Assembly: GCA_036435485.1 (NCBI GenBank)
Contig: CM071600.1
Location: 113,390,046 to 113,454,045 of the forward strand
Direction of reading: 5' to 3'
DNA from: Saposhnikovia divaricata
Lineage: Eukaryota; Streptophyta; Magnoliopsida; Apiales; Apiaceae
DNA length: 64,000 nucleotides
The notes below the pieces were generated by a model. The model saw only the letters and a program-made list of their open reading frames with translations, ran no database searches and had not been told where the DNA came from. The position numbers were made by a program, and so were the translations under genes. Of this stretch, positions 24,347-34,527 are shown in pieces. How positions within the stretch are numbered: the stretch's first letter is position 1; each line of letters starts with the position of its first letter.

Positions 24347-24564
24347 GGGGGTGTTTGGGAAAACTTATTTTCCAGAATAAGTCAACTTATTTTAATACAA
24401 AGTTAGAGATTTCTAACTTTTTTCTGATAAAGTTAACTTTTTTTGCAACTTATAGAATCTCAAATATACATTAAATAATTGTGTAAAAAATTTATCAAAA
24501 TATGAAATTTTTACCAGAAAATAAGTCCATAAGGACTTATTTAAAGTCGATGCGAAACATGCCC
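24347..24564. mobile_element. TIR MITE (Tourist/hAT-like)
   Basis: Imperfect inverted ends GGGGGTGTTTGG and (reverse complement) GGGCATGTTTCG, with AT-rich, partly self-complementary centre (AAGTCAACTT; ATAAGTCCATAAGGACTTAT). Flanked by TAT on both sides, but no longer TSD is clear, so the superfamily is open. Confidence 0.5.
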
Positions 24565-24820
24565 TATAATTTTATTATTGGTTTATATGCCATTTTTTTA
24601 AATTCTTCCTATAGGAATTTTGTTTTTAAGGGTTCATGGGCAGTGTGAGAACATTGCATTATAAAATTGCAATATAGATGACATTAACATATTTTAAGGG
24701 AAGCAAAATTATTCATCTTGAACATATTTCGTTTCTTCATTATCCAAGATTTGTTCTTCCTAATGAGTATATGCTAACCAGAAGCAAGATGCATTCTTCA
24801 CTTCATAAGAATTTTTGCAT

Positions 24821-25277
24821 TGATAACGGAAGAATTTGGTGATAACAAATTTCGGAAGTTGCTGGAATAACGAAATCATGAAAATAGAGGGATTTGAGAT
24901 TTTGGATGTTTGGGGCTGGACTTGAGAGGTGTCTCGACTTGTTAGATGTGTCGGATCCTTTTTCAAGATGCATGCGTACTCTATATTTATAGAGATCAAG
25001 CCAACGCAGTTCTGTTAAGGATTGGTTTTTAATCCCTATGATTGTTAAGGGATGTATTTTGGGAATTAGTAGATTTTATCTCTTTAAATTATATTCACGT
25101 TGGGATACCTTCCTGATTTGAAGGATATCGTTTGGAGATATTTTTTATCATGAATTGGAGATTATTCCTCGTTTCAGAGAGAGGAAATAATTAACTTGGG
25201 GATTAAGTTAATTATTATTAGATTCGTATTTGGAAATTTGGGAGATAATTGAGGTAACCGAAAATATGGCATAACAA
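24821..25277 (-). repeat. 3' LTR of small LTR element
   Basis: 457-bp repeat, TGATAACGG to ATGGCATAACA on the plus strand; clearly more diverged from 27037-27491 than 51687-52142 is. Includes a TATATTTATAG box near 24981. Confidence 0.8.
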
Positions 25278-25565
25278 CTACCCCCGAGTTCTTTAGTGCA
25301 GCTTGATGGACCGGAGAACTAATCATGCTTCGATCTTCCAAATTTCATGAGTCACTGAAACAACTAGGAGAGAAAAATTAGTAAAAAATATGGAACACCT
25401 AGGTGCCCGTAATATACATGTAGATGTAAACGAGATAATATGCGAGATGTAAACAAGAATAAGTTTTGTAGGTGTGAGAGAATGTATCTTGTAGGGTCAT
25501 CCAAGCATTATTCGGAGAGTCGTAAAAAGCATTCCGAGCAATATCCTGAAAAACAAACATAACAA

Positions 25566-26400
25566 GAAATACCTTCCTTCAAGGAGGTCATATTCCTAAA
25601 AAATTGTTTAACTTGGGATACCCTCCTCACGGGAGGTCATTCCCCATTCCAGAAATATCCCCCTCACAAGAGGTCAATTTTCCGAAGATCGTACCTTGAT
25701 GAGGCACCGGAAGTACGGGCATCCCCCCCGGAAGTACGGTTTTTCAAGGATTTAATAATTCGGGATTCCCTCCTCACAGGAGGTTGTTCCCCATTCTAGA
25801 AATATCCTCCTCACAGGAGGTCAATTTTCCAAAGATCGTACCTTGATGAGGCGCCGGAAGAACGGACATTTCCCCCCGGAAGTACGGTTTTTCAAGGATT
25901 TTGATAATTTGGGATACCCTCCTCACACGAGGTCGCTCCCCATTCCAGAAATATCCTCCTCTCGGGAGGTCAATTTTCCAAAGATCATACCTTGATGAGG
26001 CACCGGAAGTACGGACATCCCCCCCAGAAGTACGGTTTTTCAAGGATTTTGATAATTTGACTCTCCTTAAGGAGATCATCTTCCAAAATATTACCCCCAT
26101 CAAAAGAGGGTCTTCCCAAATAATATCCTCATTAAAGAAGTGCCTTCCAAAATATTACCCTCATCCAAGAGGGTCTTCCAAAATATTACTCTTCCCAAAA
26201 AAGAGCGCCTTCCAAAATATTACCCTCATCAAAAGAGAGTCTTCCAAAATAATATACTCTTTGAATAAGAGCCTTCCAAAATATTACCCCCATAAAGGAG
26301 GGCCTTCCAAAATATTACCCCCACAAAGGAGTATCTTCCAAAAATAATCCAAGGAATACCCGCCGCAAAGAAGGGCCTTCCGAAATAATACCCTAAGGGT
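25566..26400 (-). repeat. Array of hairpin units with covarying stems
   Basis: First part (25566-26060): about three ~160-bp repeats, each with small hairpins such as CCTCCTCACAGGAGG and CCCTCCTCACGGGAGG, separated by GTCAATTTTCC and AAGTACGGTTTTTCAAGGAT. Second part (26060-26400): ~38-bp units with a near-constant spacer CCTTCCAAAATATTA and a variable hairpin: TCTCCTTAAGGAGA, ACCCTC/GAGGGT, CTCTT/AAGAG (twice), TACCCC/GGAGTA, ACCCT/AGGGT. The two arms change together while the spacer stays constant, as expected if RNA or ssDNA pairing is selected. The 148-codon frame across it (25901-26347, +) follows repeat phase and is not a plausible protein. It belongs to the interior of the small LTR element. 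Confidence 0.75.
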
Positions 26401-27015
26401 CTTCTTGTGTAGTTTTCAATAAAAACTCAATTTTTGCTTCCGTTAAATTCAGAATTTCCCAAACTTCTATTTGTTCTTCATGTACCACAAATCTTGCATC
26501 TCAAATCTTGAATATCTCCATGATTCAGATTCTGTCCAGATCTGTTTTTAACCTTTTTTACCATCTAAATGATTTTTTCTTGGAAAACACAAAAGTTGTA
26601 GATAACGAAAAGATATTTCCAACAAAATATGGCTCATCGAAAACGGACTTATAACGAATTGGGAATCATATAAAATGTCTGCTAATTAACTTCTCTATGC
26701 TGAAAAACAAGATCTGATTGTTTTTTGTGGTTTTGAGAATAGATCGAGATATTATCTGAGAAAATTCGAAGAACGAAAGTTATAGACAATTTAAAAAGCT
26801 TTCCGAATCATTAAAAATCATCAAAATCCAATATGTATTGAATTTATTACGAATTTTATAAGATAGTTGATTTGTATGAATAGAATTATAAGAAAACTTA
26901 TCTTAATTCAGAATAGAGTCGTCATCTTCATCGTTAAGCTCTTCCATTAAAGCAGCTCCAGATCCATAATACCCCCATGCGTATGAATTTATTGTCCTCC
27001 ACAATCAACAAATAA
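26401..27015 (-). other. 5' leader region of the small LTR element
   Basis: No coding frame. Closely repeated at 51055-51670 in the segmental copy. Confidence 0.5.
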
Positions 27016-27034
27016 TCCCCTCCTTCTAGCGCCA
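27016..27034 (-). promoter_or_regulatory. Primer-binding-site-like motif
   Basis: On the minus strand TGGCGCTAGAAGGAGGGG lies 2 nt after the LTR. It begins TGGCGC like plant Ty3/Gypsy primer sites, but the cognate tRNA was not identified. Confidence 0.5.
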
Positions 27035-27036
27035 AA

Positions 27037-27491
27037 TGTTAATGGAGGAATTTGGTGATAACAAATTTCGAAGGTTGCTGGAATAACGAAATCATGAAAA
27101 TAGGGGGATTTGGGATTTTGGATGTTTGGGGCTGGACTTGAGAGGTGTCTCGACTTGTTAGATATGTCGGATCCTTTTCCAAGATGCATGCGTACTCTAT
27201 ATTTATAGAGATCAAGCCAATGCAGTTCTGTTAAGGATTGGTTTTTAATCCATATGATTGTTAAGGGATGTATTTTGGGAATAAGTAGATTTTATCTCTT
27301 TAAATTATATTCGCATTGGGATACCTTCTTGATTTGAAGGATATCATTTGGAGATATTTTCTATCTAAATTGGAGATTATTCCTCGTTTCAGAGAGAGTA
27401 AATAATTAACTTGGGGATTAAATTAATTATTATTAGATTCGTATTTGGAAATTTGGGAGATAATTGAGGCAACCGAAAATATGGCGTAACA
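27037..27491 (-). repeat. 5' LTR of small LTR element
   Basis: 455-bp repeat from TGTTAATGG to ATGGCGTAACA (plus strand). Its last 24 bp form part of a perfect 35-bp inverted repeat with 33336-33370. Confidence 0.8.
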
Positions 27492-27498
27492 GTGCCTA

Positions 27499-27503
27499 TC
27501 ACC
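27499..27503 (+). repeat. Target-site duplication TCACC (left)
   Basis: TCACC directly precedes the LTR start at 27504 and is repeated after the right LTR at 33324-33328. Confidence 0.9.
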
Positions 27504-28760
27504 TGATAAGTGGATTTTATATCCACTGGGAATGCCTCCGTTCGGCTTAAATTGATTGTTTTGGACTCAAGATGCTGTAGTTTTGATGTGTTTTGCTTAG
27601 TTGTGCAGATTTACGAGGATGTTGATTAAAGTTGATGCTTATATTGTTTTTGGAGATTTATTTGATTAAAATTCGGATTTTCCGGGAAGGCTGCGCAGCT
27701 TATACTGTTTTGGCCATATCTGGAGTTCTAGAAGTCCGTTTTCAGCGATCTTACTGCCCACGCGAAGCTTGAGAGATTTTCTACAACCTGGGATAGGAAA
27801 CAAGTGCAAGAAATATGCTGAATTAAATCGCGCACGTGTTCTTGTAAAAGAAGGCTGGGAATTTACTGTTTTACCCCTTTTCTAATTCTAATTGTATTCT
27901 GGGCAGTTTTGGGTACCTTCTTTAAATCCAAATTGTAATAGAAGGCAATTTCTTGTTGGGAAAGATTTGTAGAGCCTATTTAAACACATCCTACCATTGT
28001 AAATCATAACAATTCATAGCTTTTAATCGTATCGAGGTACTTTCGATCTTCAATTCTTTCTTCAATATTATGTTTTCATTCATTATCATTATTATTATGT
28101 TTCCTTTATTAAATATGCGTAACTAATTCTCTAATCTGAGGATTGGGTAGTATTCCTTGTTATTCATGCATGCTTGATTATGTGATTTTCTGCTTTGCTG
28201 ATCTGTTAATGAGTTCTTAACACAATTAGGGGAGTCATGAACCTTTGATTGTATTCTAGGGATTGTAATAAGCTTGGGAGAGAAGTTTCAATTTTAGTAC
28301 ATGATTTAACAGACATAATTTGAATTTTAGATCGGGAGATTAATAGGAGAATTGTGAGACATATAATTCTTGGCATTTAACAGTTTATAGATATACTTTG
28401 ATTGTATCACGGGAGTGACAATTAGGGTGTAGCTGTAAGCACTATATTGTAGCCTGGGAGGGTACAGTATAACTTTAGAAGAATTGTTTTCAGCAAGGTA
28501 GGAACACAGATATCACATTAATATTGAGCATGTATTGAGACCAAGTAAAGAATCCCAGTTCTTAGATTGTTTTCCAACATATTTGAATCTCAGTTTAAAA
28601 TCAATTCTTAGTGCTTATAATTAGTTCTTGGTTAATTTAGTTAATACACAAACCCAAAAATTCTTCTCACACACTTCTAGACGTAAAGAGATAAGAAACA
28701 TGAACTTTGAGTTAAATTTAGTCCTTCCCTGAGAACGAACACACAAAAATACTACTAACA
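27504..28760 (+). repeat. 5' LTR
   Basis: TGATAAGTGG to ACTACTAACA, 1257 bp. The sequence GCCTATTTAAACAC (about 27976-27989) is a possible TATA region. LTR-end box GTCCTTCCCTGAGAACGAA at 28721-28739. Confidence 0.93.
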
Positions 28761-28763
28761 AAT

Positions 28764-28781
28764 TGGCGCCACTGCTGGGGA
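28764..28781 (+). promoter_or_regulatory. Primer-binding site (tRNA-Asp-like)
   Basis: TGGCGCCACTGCTGGGGA three bases after the LTR. It differs at three positions from the plant tRNA-Asp 3' complement used by Athila-type elements (TGGCGCCGTTGCCGGGGA). Confidence 0.75.
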
Positions 28782-28939
28782 AGGCAGTGATGTGGGTTTG
28801 AGTTAATTGTTTCTTGTAGTTTGGATTTTATCTTTGTATATATTTTTTTTCTTTTCTTTCTTTTTGTTTTTCTTTCTTTGGTGTGTCTACAGGTTCTTTT
28901 AGGTAGACAACTTAAACAGGTTTTGAGGAGAGAGACTAG

Positions 28940-29893
28940 ATGGAGTACAACTTTGGTTGGAACAATGCTCAGAATTTCTACAACAGTCAGGAACAATATC
29001 AAGACTTCAATCCTTACCCACAATTCAATTCCTATGAGGATCGTAATGCATATCAGGTGAATTCGTTCTATTCTGAGAACTCATTTTATGCTCCATATGT
29101 CCCTAACAATGATTATTCATATTCGTTTGAAAATCAATATCATGATGATGTTTATCCATATATGTGTAATGATGTTGATACGAGTTTAACTCAGTCTAAT
29201 CCTTCTTTACTTGCTGATTGGGAGATTGCGCTAAATAAAATGATTCAAGGAACTCAGTCTAATCTTCCCTTACTTTCTTTGGGAGTTTTTGATGAACCAA
29301 CTTTAGAGATTGCTAATGACAATGATATTCCATGTGATTCAATAGCTTGGTACGAGGAGAATGCTAAACTAAATAATTTTATTTTGGAAGTTCGTAACGT
29401 GTGGCATGACGGTTGTTATCGAACTCCTCCTTGTGTCAATTTTCCTCTATGCCATGATTCTTGTTTAGCAATTGATGATAATGTTGTGTCTGATGAGTCT
29501 ACTGGTGTAGTTGATAATTGTCCCATGCACATTAATGATAATATGGATGCAATTGAAATTCTACCAGTTCTAGAAAATTTTGAGCTTAATACATTGGTAG
29601 ATGAGATTAAAATTGTTGAGTGTCCAATTATAAAAGAGAAGGAAGTTAAGATTGAGGAAGTTGAAAATCTTGCTGTAGAGTATAAGGATCCGATTTGGGA
29701 GGAGTATATGAGTCGTACTTATAATGATTATTCTGACGACTTTTCTAGCTATTTTGATGTTTCCAAGTCTCTTGAGCATGATAGGTTCTTGAAAGTTTTC
29801 GTACCTTTCAATGAATCTAAGGTTTATTTGCACAATATGCTTATATTAGAAATTCGTAGATATGTGCATCTGTTTGCTTTTTATCCTCATTGA
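28940..29893 (+). CDS. Unknown 317-aa acidic protein of a non-autonomous retrotransposon
   Basis: One intact ORF starting MEYNFGWNNAQNFYN and ending FAFYPH-stop, the only long frame of the element. I do not recognise a domain. The first ~75 residues are rich in Asn, Tyr, Gln, Phe and Ser. Around residues 150-180 there is a cysteine/histidine cluster (CYRTPPCVNFPLCHDSC). The C-terminal third is acidic (IKEKEVKIEEVENLAVEY), ending in a more hydrophobic segment (VYLHNMLILEIRRYVHLF). No CCHC knuckle, protease, RT or integrase motif and no clear signal peptide. It sits where gag normally is, so it could be a diverged Gag-like protein or a captured or spurious frame. An uninterrupted frame in an element with 1% LTR divergence hints at, but does not prove, function. 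Confidence 0.6.
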   Translation: MEYNFGWNNAQNFYNSQEQYQDFNPYPQFNSYEDRNAYQVNSFYSENSFYAPYVPNNDYSYSFENQYHDDVYPYMCNDVDTSLTQSNPSLLADWEIALNKMIQGTQSNLPLLSLGVFDEPTLEIANDNDIPCDSIAWYEENAKLNNFILEVRNVWHDGCYRTPPCVNFPLCHDSCLAIDDNVVSDESTGVVDNCPMHINDNMDAIEILPVLENFELNTLVDEIKIVECPIIKEKEVKIEEVENLAVEYKDPIWEEYMSRTYNDYSDDFSSYFDVSKSLEHDRFLKVFVPFNESKVYLHNMLILEIRRYVHLFAFYPH

Positions 29894-29917
29894 AGTTTCC
29901 AGGTATAATCGGCATCA

Positions 29918-29963
29918 AGCTATTGACGTTAAAGGAGCGCTTCGTGGGAGGCAACGCACGCAT
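29918..29963 (+). other. Conserved post-ORF box of Tat/Athila-type elements
   Basis: GACGTTAAAGGAGCGCTTCG then TGGGAGGCAACGCACG. Very similar words follow the last ORF in many plant Tat/Athila elements, supporting the lineage call. Role unknown. Confidence 0.5.
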
Positions 29964-30011
29964 TAGTGTAAAAAAAAAATTTTGAGTGTTGAAAAAAAAA
30001 AAATCGATCAG

Positions 30012-30102
30012 TGGCGCAGGCTGCCCCTGCGTGACGCAGGTTGCACCTGCGTTACTGCTTGTCGCGCAGGCTGTGCCTGCGTGACGCAGGTTGCGCCTGC
30101 GT
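30012..30102 (+). repeat. Four GC-rich hairpins in tandem
   Basis: CGCAGG/CCTGCG stems occur four times: 30015-30031 (loop CTGCC), 30035-30051 (TTGCA), 30065-30081 (CTGTG), 30085-30101 (TTGCG). Stems are identical; 5-nt loops alternate CTGYS/TTGCR. A GC-rich island in an AT-rich 3' UTR. Confidence 0.85.
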
Positions 30103-30109
30103 GACAGCT

Positions 30110-31884
30110 TAGTAGGGCAGAGTTTTTCAGCAGTTTTGTATTAAAAAAAAAAAAATCTTTTTCTTTCTTCTTTCTTTCAACCCTAATTCTTTTCTACTCC
30201 TATTCTTTCATCCCTAACCTATTCCTAATTTCATAATAATCCCCCATCTTATATCTTTAATCCTATATCTATTCTAATTTTTTTTCTCTAAATTATTAAA
30301 TCCTATTTCTATCTTACATCAAATTTCATACCCACCCAAAATTTTTTCCTTTTCACATTAAAATTTTTATTCACCCAATCACTCCATTATATATACCCAC
30401 CCATACTTACAAATCCAATTCCTCTTCTATTTATTTAAATTCAATTCTAAAGAGGAATTAATTGCAAGTTCACCTCTTTGATTCGTAATTGGTTTATCTT
30501 TTTCTCTAATCTTATTTTTATTACGAATTTGTGTTCTTGTAATTGTGGGTTTTGTAGTATTCTTGAAGTGGCCAGTCTGTGGAGCTCGTACGCATTATCC
30601 TCCACTAGAATCATCCGAGGAGGGTTATGATTCAGCTGGTTAGGTATGTTTTCTACTATTTCTTCTATTTACTTCCATTCAATGCGGACATTGAATCTTT
30701 CAAGTTTGGGGGTGTTTTGAGGGATTAGTAGTTGTTGTTGTATTATGTGTTCATGTAGGATTTCATGTTTTGCATATTAGTAGTAGTAATTCATGCATAT
30801 ATGTTCGTGTTATCTACGTTTGTTTCATATAGGACATTCTGTTTTTATTTCTGTATACCATGTGAGTTCATTCTAGTTGCATTTTCATGGCATGCATATT
30901 TCATGATCCCTTAGAACGAGCTAATTCTGATTGGTAGGTAGGTGTCTAATTGAGTGTGGTAATGATGAATAGAGGGTTGATTTATAGTTTCTATGAAATT
31001 GACTTATGTGTTTCGGGAACAAAATTTTTACAAAAACTCATTGGGTGTTTTTGGGCTAGGTTGAGGTCATGCTTGTTTGGATGTTTTGAGATTTAATCAC
31101 TTGATTATATTTAGAATTTTCGTTATTCCCTTGATGGCCTAGAACAATTAAGTCTAAGTTTGGGGGAAAACAGGGATTTCATGCTAGTTGTATTAATTGT
31201 TAAATAATTGCTAGGTGTCAAATGGCTAGTAGCCGGCTCATATTTATATGAGTAGTCTAGGGTTGGAAATGAGAAAGGCTCATTCCAGATCGCAGAAAAA
31301 AAAAAGAAAGAAAAAAGAAAAAAAAAGTCAATAAATTGTTTATATGCAAAATTAACCAGGGTGAGCTCTTTAATACTCGAGCTATTAAGTACGAGGGGAC
31401 TTTGTGCCTAGTGACCTAAGGCTTTTATAGTCTGGGATCCACTGGCCTAAAACTCGCTACATGGGTATTATTGTATAAGCCTTTTGGGGTCTCATCCATT
31501 GCACGGTTAAATAAGCATGCTTGTATATATGTGTCGTAGTAGTTAGTAATAAAGCATGAATTTCTGTCTACCTTGGATAAGGATGGAGGTGTTCTTAGGT
31601 TATGAAGTGTCTACAGTCTATTCTATTTATAAACCTGTGATTGTCTTGGTGAAGAACATGTATGATTTTTGACCTAGTTTTGGGAGTATTTCTGATGAGC
31701 ATTGCACACACGCACGTTTCTGTTCATGTATTGTTAGTATACGGGGACTTAATCGAGCTCTATTTGGATTTAGTTGCATTCTTTGAGATATTTGCTTGTT
31801 AGTTGGTTTTGGTTAGTTTGAAGGGGATCGTTGCATTTTCATTCTAGTTGCATTCATGCATTGCATTGCTTTAGGTTAAATGGA
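30110..31884 (+). other. 3' UTR of the non-autonomous element
   Basis: Non-coding, pyrimidine-rich at first. Holds internal PPT-like runs CAAGTTTGGGGGTG (about 30699-30712) and CTAAGTTTGGGGGAAA (about 31154), a GGACATTG box before the first, and an A-rich tract (31293-31329). The order PPT-like run, A-rich tract, structured block, GAGGAC box, PPT is the same as in each unit at 272-8621. Confidence 0.6.
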
Positions 31885-31999
31885 TTTTGTGGGTACATTC
31901 GCTGTAGGCCCTCACGAGACCTTACTCGTCCACTAGGGCTGCCTAGGGGTTTAAAGGGCTTGTTGCATATGCCAAATGCAACCGTGATCACCTACGGAA
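31885..31999 (+). other. Conserved structured block (second element)
   Basis: About 115 nt, differing from the tandem-array copies at only a few positions over the central ~100 nt, although flanks are unrelated. Outer stem TTTTGTGGGT (31885-31894) with ACCTACGGAA (31990-31999) keeps pairing through an A-U to G-U change; the inner stem and all three hairpins are intact. Confidence 0.6.
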
Positions 32000-32035
32000 G
32001 TGGTACTAGTTAGTTAGTTGTAATTGTTTATGCTT

Positions 32036-32066
32036 GAGGACAAGCATCAGTTTAAGTTTGGGGGTT
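32036..32066 (+). promoter_or_regulatory. GAGGACAAGCA box and polypurine tract
   Basis: GAGGACAAGCATCAG then TTTAAGTTTGGGGGTT directly before the 3' LTR (TGATAAG at 32067). Position and G-run fit the plus-strand primer. Confidence 0.75.
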
Positions 32067-33323
32067 TGATAAGTGGATTTTATATCCACTGGGAATGCCT
32101 CCGTTCGGCTTAAATTTATTTTTTTGGACTCAAGATGTTGTAGTTTTGATGTGTTTTGCTTAGTTGTGCAGATTTGCGAGGATGTTGATTAAAGTTGATG
32201 CTTATATTGTTTTTGGAGATTTATTTGATTAAAATTCGGATTTTCCGGGAAGGCTGCGCAGCTTATACTGTTTTGGCCATATCTGGAGTTCTAGAAGTCC
32301 GTTTTCAGCGATCTTACTGCCCACGCGAAGCTTGAGAGATTTTCTACAACCTGGGATAGGAAACAAGTGCAAGAAATATGCTGAATTAAATCGCGCACGT
32401 GTTCTTGTAAAAGAAGGCTGGGAATTTACTGTTTTACCCTTTTTCTAATTCTAATTGTATTCTGGGCAGTTTTGGGTACCTTCTTTAAATCCAAATTGTA
32501 ATAGAAGGCAATTTCTTGTTGGGAAAGATTTCTAGAGCCTATTTAAACACATCCTACCATTGTAAATCATAACAATTCATAGCTTTTAATCGTATCGAGG
32601 TACTTTCGATCTTCAATTCTTTCTTCAATATTATGTTTTCATTCATTATCATTATTATTATGTTTCCTTTATTAAATTTGCGTAACTAATTCTCTAATCT
32701 GAGGATTGGGTAGTATTCCTTGTTATTCATGCATGCTTGATTATGTGATTTTCTGCTTTGCTGATCTGTTAATGAGATCTTAACACAATTAGGGGAGTCA
32801 TGAACCTTTGATTGTATTCTAGGGATTGTAATAAGCTTGGGAGAGAAGTTGCAATTTTAGTACATGATTTAACAGACATAATTTGAATTTTAGATCGGGA
32901 GATTAATAGGAGAATTGTGAGACATATAATTCTTGGCATTTAACAGTTTATAGATATACTTTGATTGTATCACGGGAGTGACAATTAGGGTGTAGCTGTA
33001 AGCACTATATTGTAGCCTGGGAGGGTACAGTATAACTTTAGAAGAATTGTTTTCAGCAAGGTAGGAACACAGATATCACATTAATATTGAGCATGTATTG
33101 AGACCAAGTGAAGAACCCCAGTTCTTAGATTGTTTTCCAACATATTTGAATCTCAGTTTAAAATCAATTCTTAGTGCTTATAATTAGTTCTTGGTTAATT
33201 TAGTTAATACACAAACCCAAAAATTCTTCTCACACACTTCTAGACGTAAAGAGATAAGAAACCTGAACTTTGAGTTAAATTTAGTCCTTCCCTGAGAACG
33301 AACACACAAAAATACTACTAACA
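32067..33323 (+). repeat. 3' LTR
   Basis: 1257 bp, about 12 substitutions from the 5' LTR by eye, no indels. Confidence 0.93.
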
Positions 33324-33328
33324 TCACC
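33324..33328 (+). repeat. Target-site duplication TCACC (right)
   Basis: Matches 27499-27503 exactly. Confidence 0.9.
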
Positions 33329-33335
33329 CAGGTAA

Positions 33336-33370
33336 GTGATAGGCACTGTTACGCCATATTTTCGGTTGCC
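33336..33370. repeat. Right arm of a 35-bp perfect palindrome split by the retroelement
   Basis: Exact reverse complement of 27468-27502. Without the retroelement and one TSD copy, the arms would be 8 bp apart (CCAGGTAA). The arm contains the terminal 24 bp of the small element's LTR in the opposite orientation plus GTGATAGGCAC. In the second segmental copy this arm is missing. Confidence 0.9.
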
Positions 33371-33528
33371 TTTTAGCAAAAAAAAAATAGTGCCTATCAC
33401 TATGGAAAGACAAAAATTATCATCCTACTCTCTCAAATTTATAATTACATGATCCCTTGTTCATAACTCCAACTTGTACATCATACTCAACAATATTGGC
33501 GTCTATATATAGTCCTTATTGACATTCA
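33371..33528. repeat. Segmental duplication copy 1, middle part
   Basis: Nearly identical to about 52158-52318 in the second copy, including a poly-A run and TAGTGCCTATCACTATGG. Confidence 0.85.
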
Positions 33529-34172
33529 CTATTAATACATATCACTACTCATATTAAAATTTCAGAATTACGAGTTTCCAATCCAAAAATTAATTTATCA
33601 ACCACTCTTTCTTTCTTAAAACAAAATTAGAGGCGTTCACAAAGAGGCCATGCCTTGCACGGGCGGTTACGCTAGTTTATTTAATGCATAAACTTTATTA
33701 TGCACATAAAAACTAAACTCAAAAACCTAATTTTTTTTTCGAAAATTAATAATGAGTCACAAACAATAAAAACAATAAATTCTAACTAGTGTTTCTATAT
33801 GGCATCACAATATGGCGTTTTATAATTTACCTTGCGCGAGTAACTAAATGTCATCTCTCCCGGATATTGGCATAAATCTAATTTTATCAAGAATAATTTA
33901 TTATATTTTCAGTACTCAACAATGCATCAATAATAAATCTCAATTTTTTTACATGTTAAATGCAAAAAAATGATGAAGGTTGTAGCATTCAGACATAGAT
34001 AATTGACAATACATGATCATGATTTTTTGCTCTCTATCCCCATCTTCGTCCTCATAATAATATTCATCCAATAATATTCTACCTCTTGGTTGTCCTCAAA
34101 ATCACGAAGATCTCCTTTATTATTGGCATTAGCTTACTAAAACTAAAAATGGAATAATCTTGTTGTTTAGAA
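33529..34172 (+). other. AT-rich DNA with Helitron-like 3' end
   Basis: No gene. At 33652-33675: CCATGCC, TTGCACGGGCGG, then CTAG followed by T. A short GC hairpin just before CTAG|T is the shape of plant Helitron 3' ends, and TTGCACGGG is a common element of such hairpins. The 5' end was not found. Confidence 0.4.
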
Positions 34173-34506
34173 TGTTAAGATTATAAAATTTTTAACGCTA
34201 ATTGATAAAACTCAAGCTTTCATATTTATCAACATTCAACTCAGCAATTAACAATCAAACACATAAACTGAACACTCAAGTGTTTATGAATTACATTCTG
34301 TAGAATAGAGAGAATGAAAGAGAAATGAACAATAAGAAAAGAAGATGATTAACAATGTTCTGAGCAACACTCTACTCTTTTATGTAACAGATGTACTGTA
34401 ACAAACTCTAACAAACTATTAGGCGGGAAGCTGAGTTGGCAATCTGATGTGGCAAGACCTCCAGCTGGCATCCAGATGGCAAGACTCTCAGATCACTTTA
34501 CTAACA
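34173..34506 (-). repeat. Candidate solo LTR (Copia-like)
   Basis: 334 bp with TGTTAAG...ACTAACA inverted ends. Minus strand has a TATA-like ACATAAAAGAG and a pyrimidine-rich leader (TTTCTCTTTCATTCTCTC). Flanks do not show a matching 5-bp TSD. Confidence 0.45.
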
Positions 34507-34527
34507 CTAATGACTTATATATAGATA

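Larger units (their letters stand above)
24821..27491 (-). mobile_element. Small non-autonomous LTR element (TRIM/LARD-like)
   Basis: Two ~456-bp direct repeats (24821-25277, 27037-27491) bracket a 1.76-kb interior without a real coding frame. Read on the minus strand, the 5' LTR (27491 to 27037) starts TGTTACGCC and is followed by a primer-site-like TGGCGCTAGAAGGAGGGG. The interior ends with a polypurine tract AACTCGGGGGTAGT right before the 3' LTR (25277 to 24821). No matching 5-bp TSD is visible. A second copy of the right part lies at 50854-52142. Confidence 0.8.
27504..33323 (+). mobile_element. Complete non-autonomous LTR retrotransposon (LARD-like, Tat/Athila related)
   Basis: 5.8 kb: LTRs of exactly 1257 bp each (27504-28760, 32067-33323), TG...CA ends, perfect TSD TCACC, a tRNA-Asp-like primer site, a G-rich PPT, and no protease, RT or integrase. 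The LTRs differ at about 12 positions by eye (~1%), so the insertion is recent. Relationship to the Tat/Athila branch is inferred from the primer site, the LTR start TGATAAG, and the box GCGCTTCGTGGGAGGCAACG after the ORF (29937-29956), which matches a common post-pol motif of that branch. It needs proteins from another element to move. Confidence 0.92.

Noticed and set aside
25901..26347. 148-codon ORF over the hairpin array
   Set aside because: Repeat-derived peptide with no domain; the minus-strand frame at 25774-26103 is the same artefact.
25566..26400. CRISPR-like array (constant and variable segments alternating)
   Set aside because: Plant nuclear retroelement context; the variable segments are self-complementary hairpins, unit lengths vary and no cas genes exist. 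Kept as a hairpin repeat array.
28821..29060. 79-codon ORF with a Phe-rich start overlapping the 317-codon ORF
   Set aside because: The start is a T-rich leader and the rest is an alternative frame of the larger ORF.
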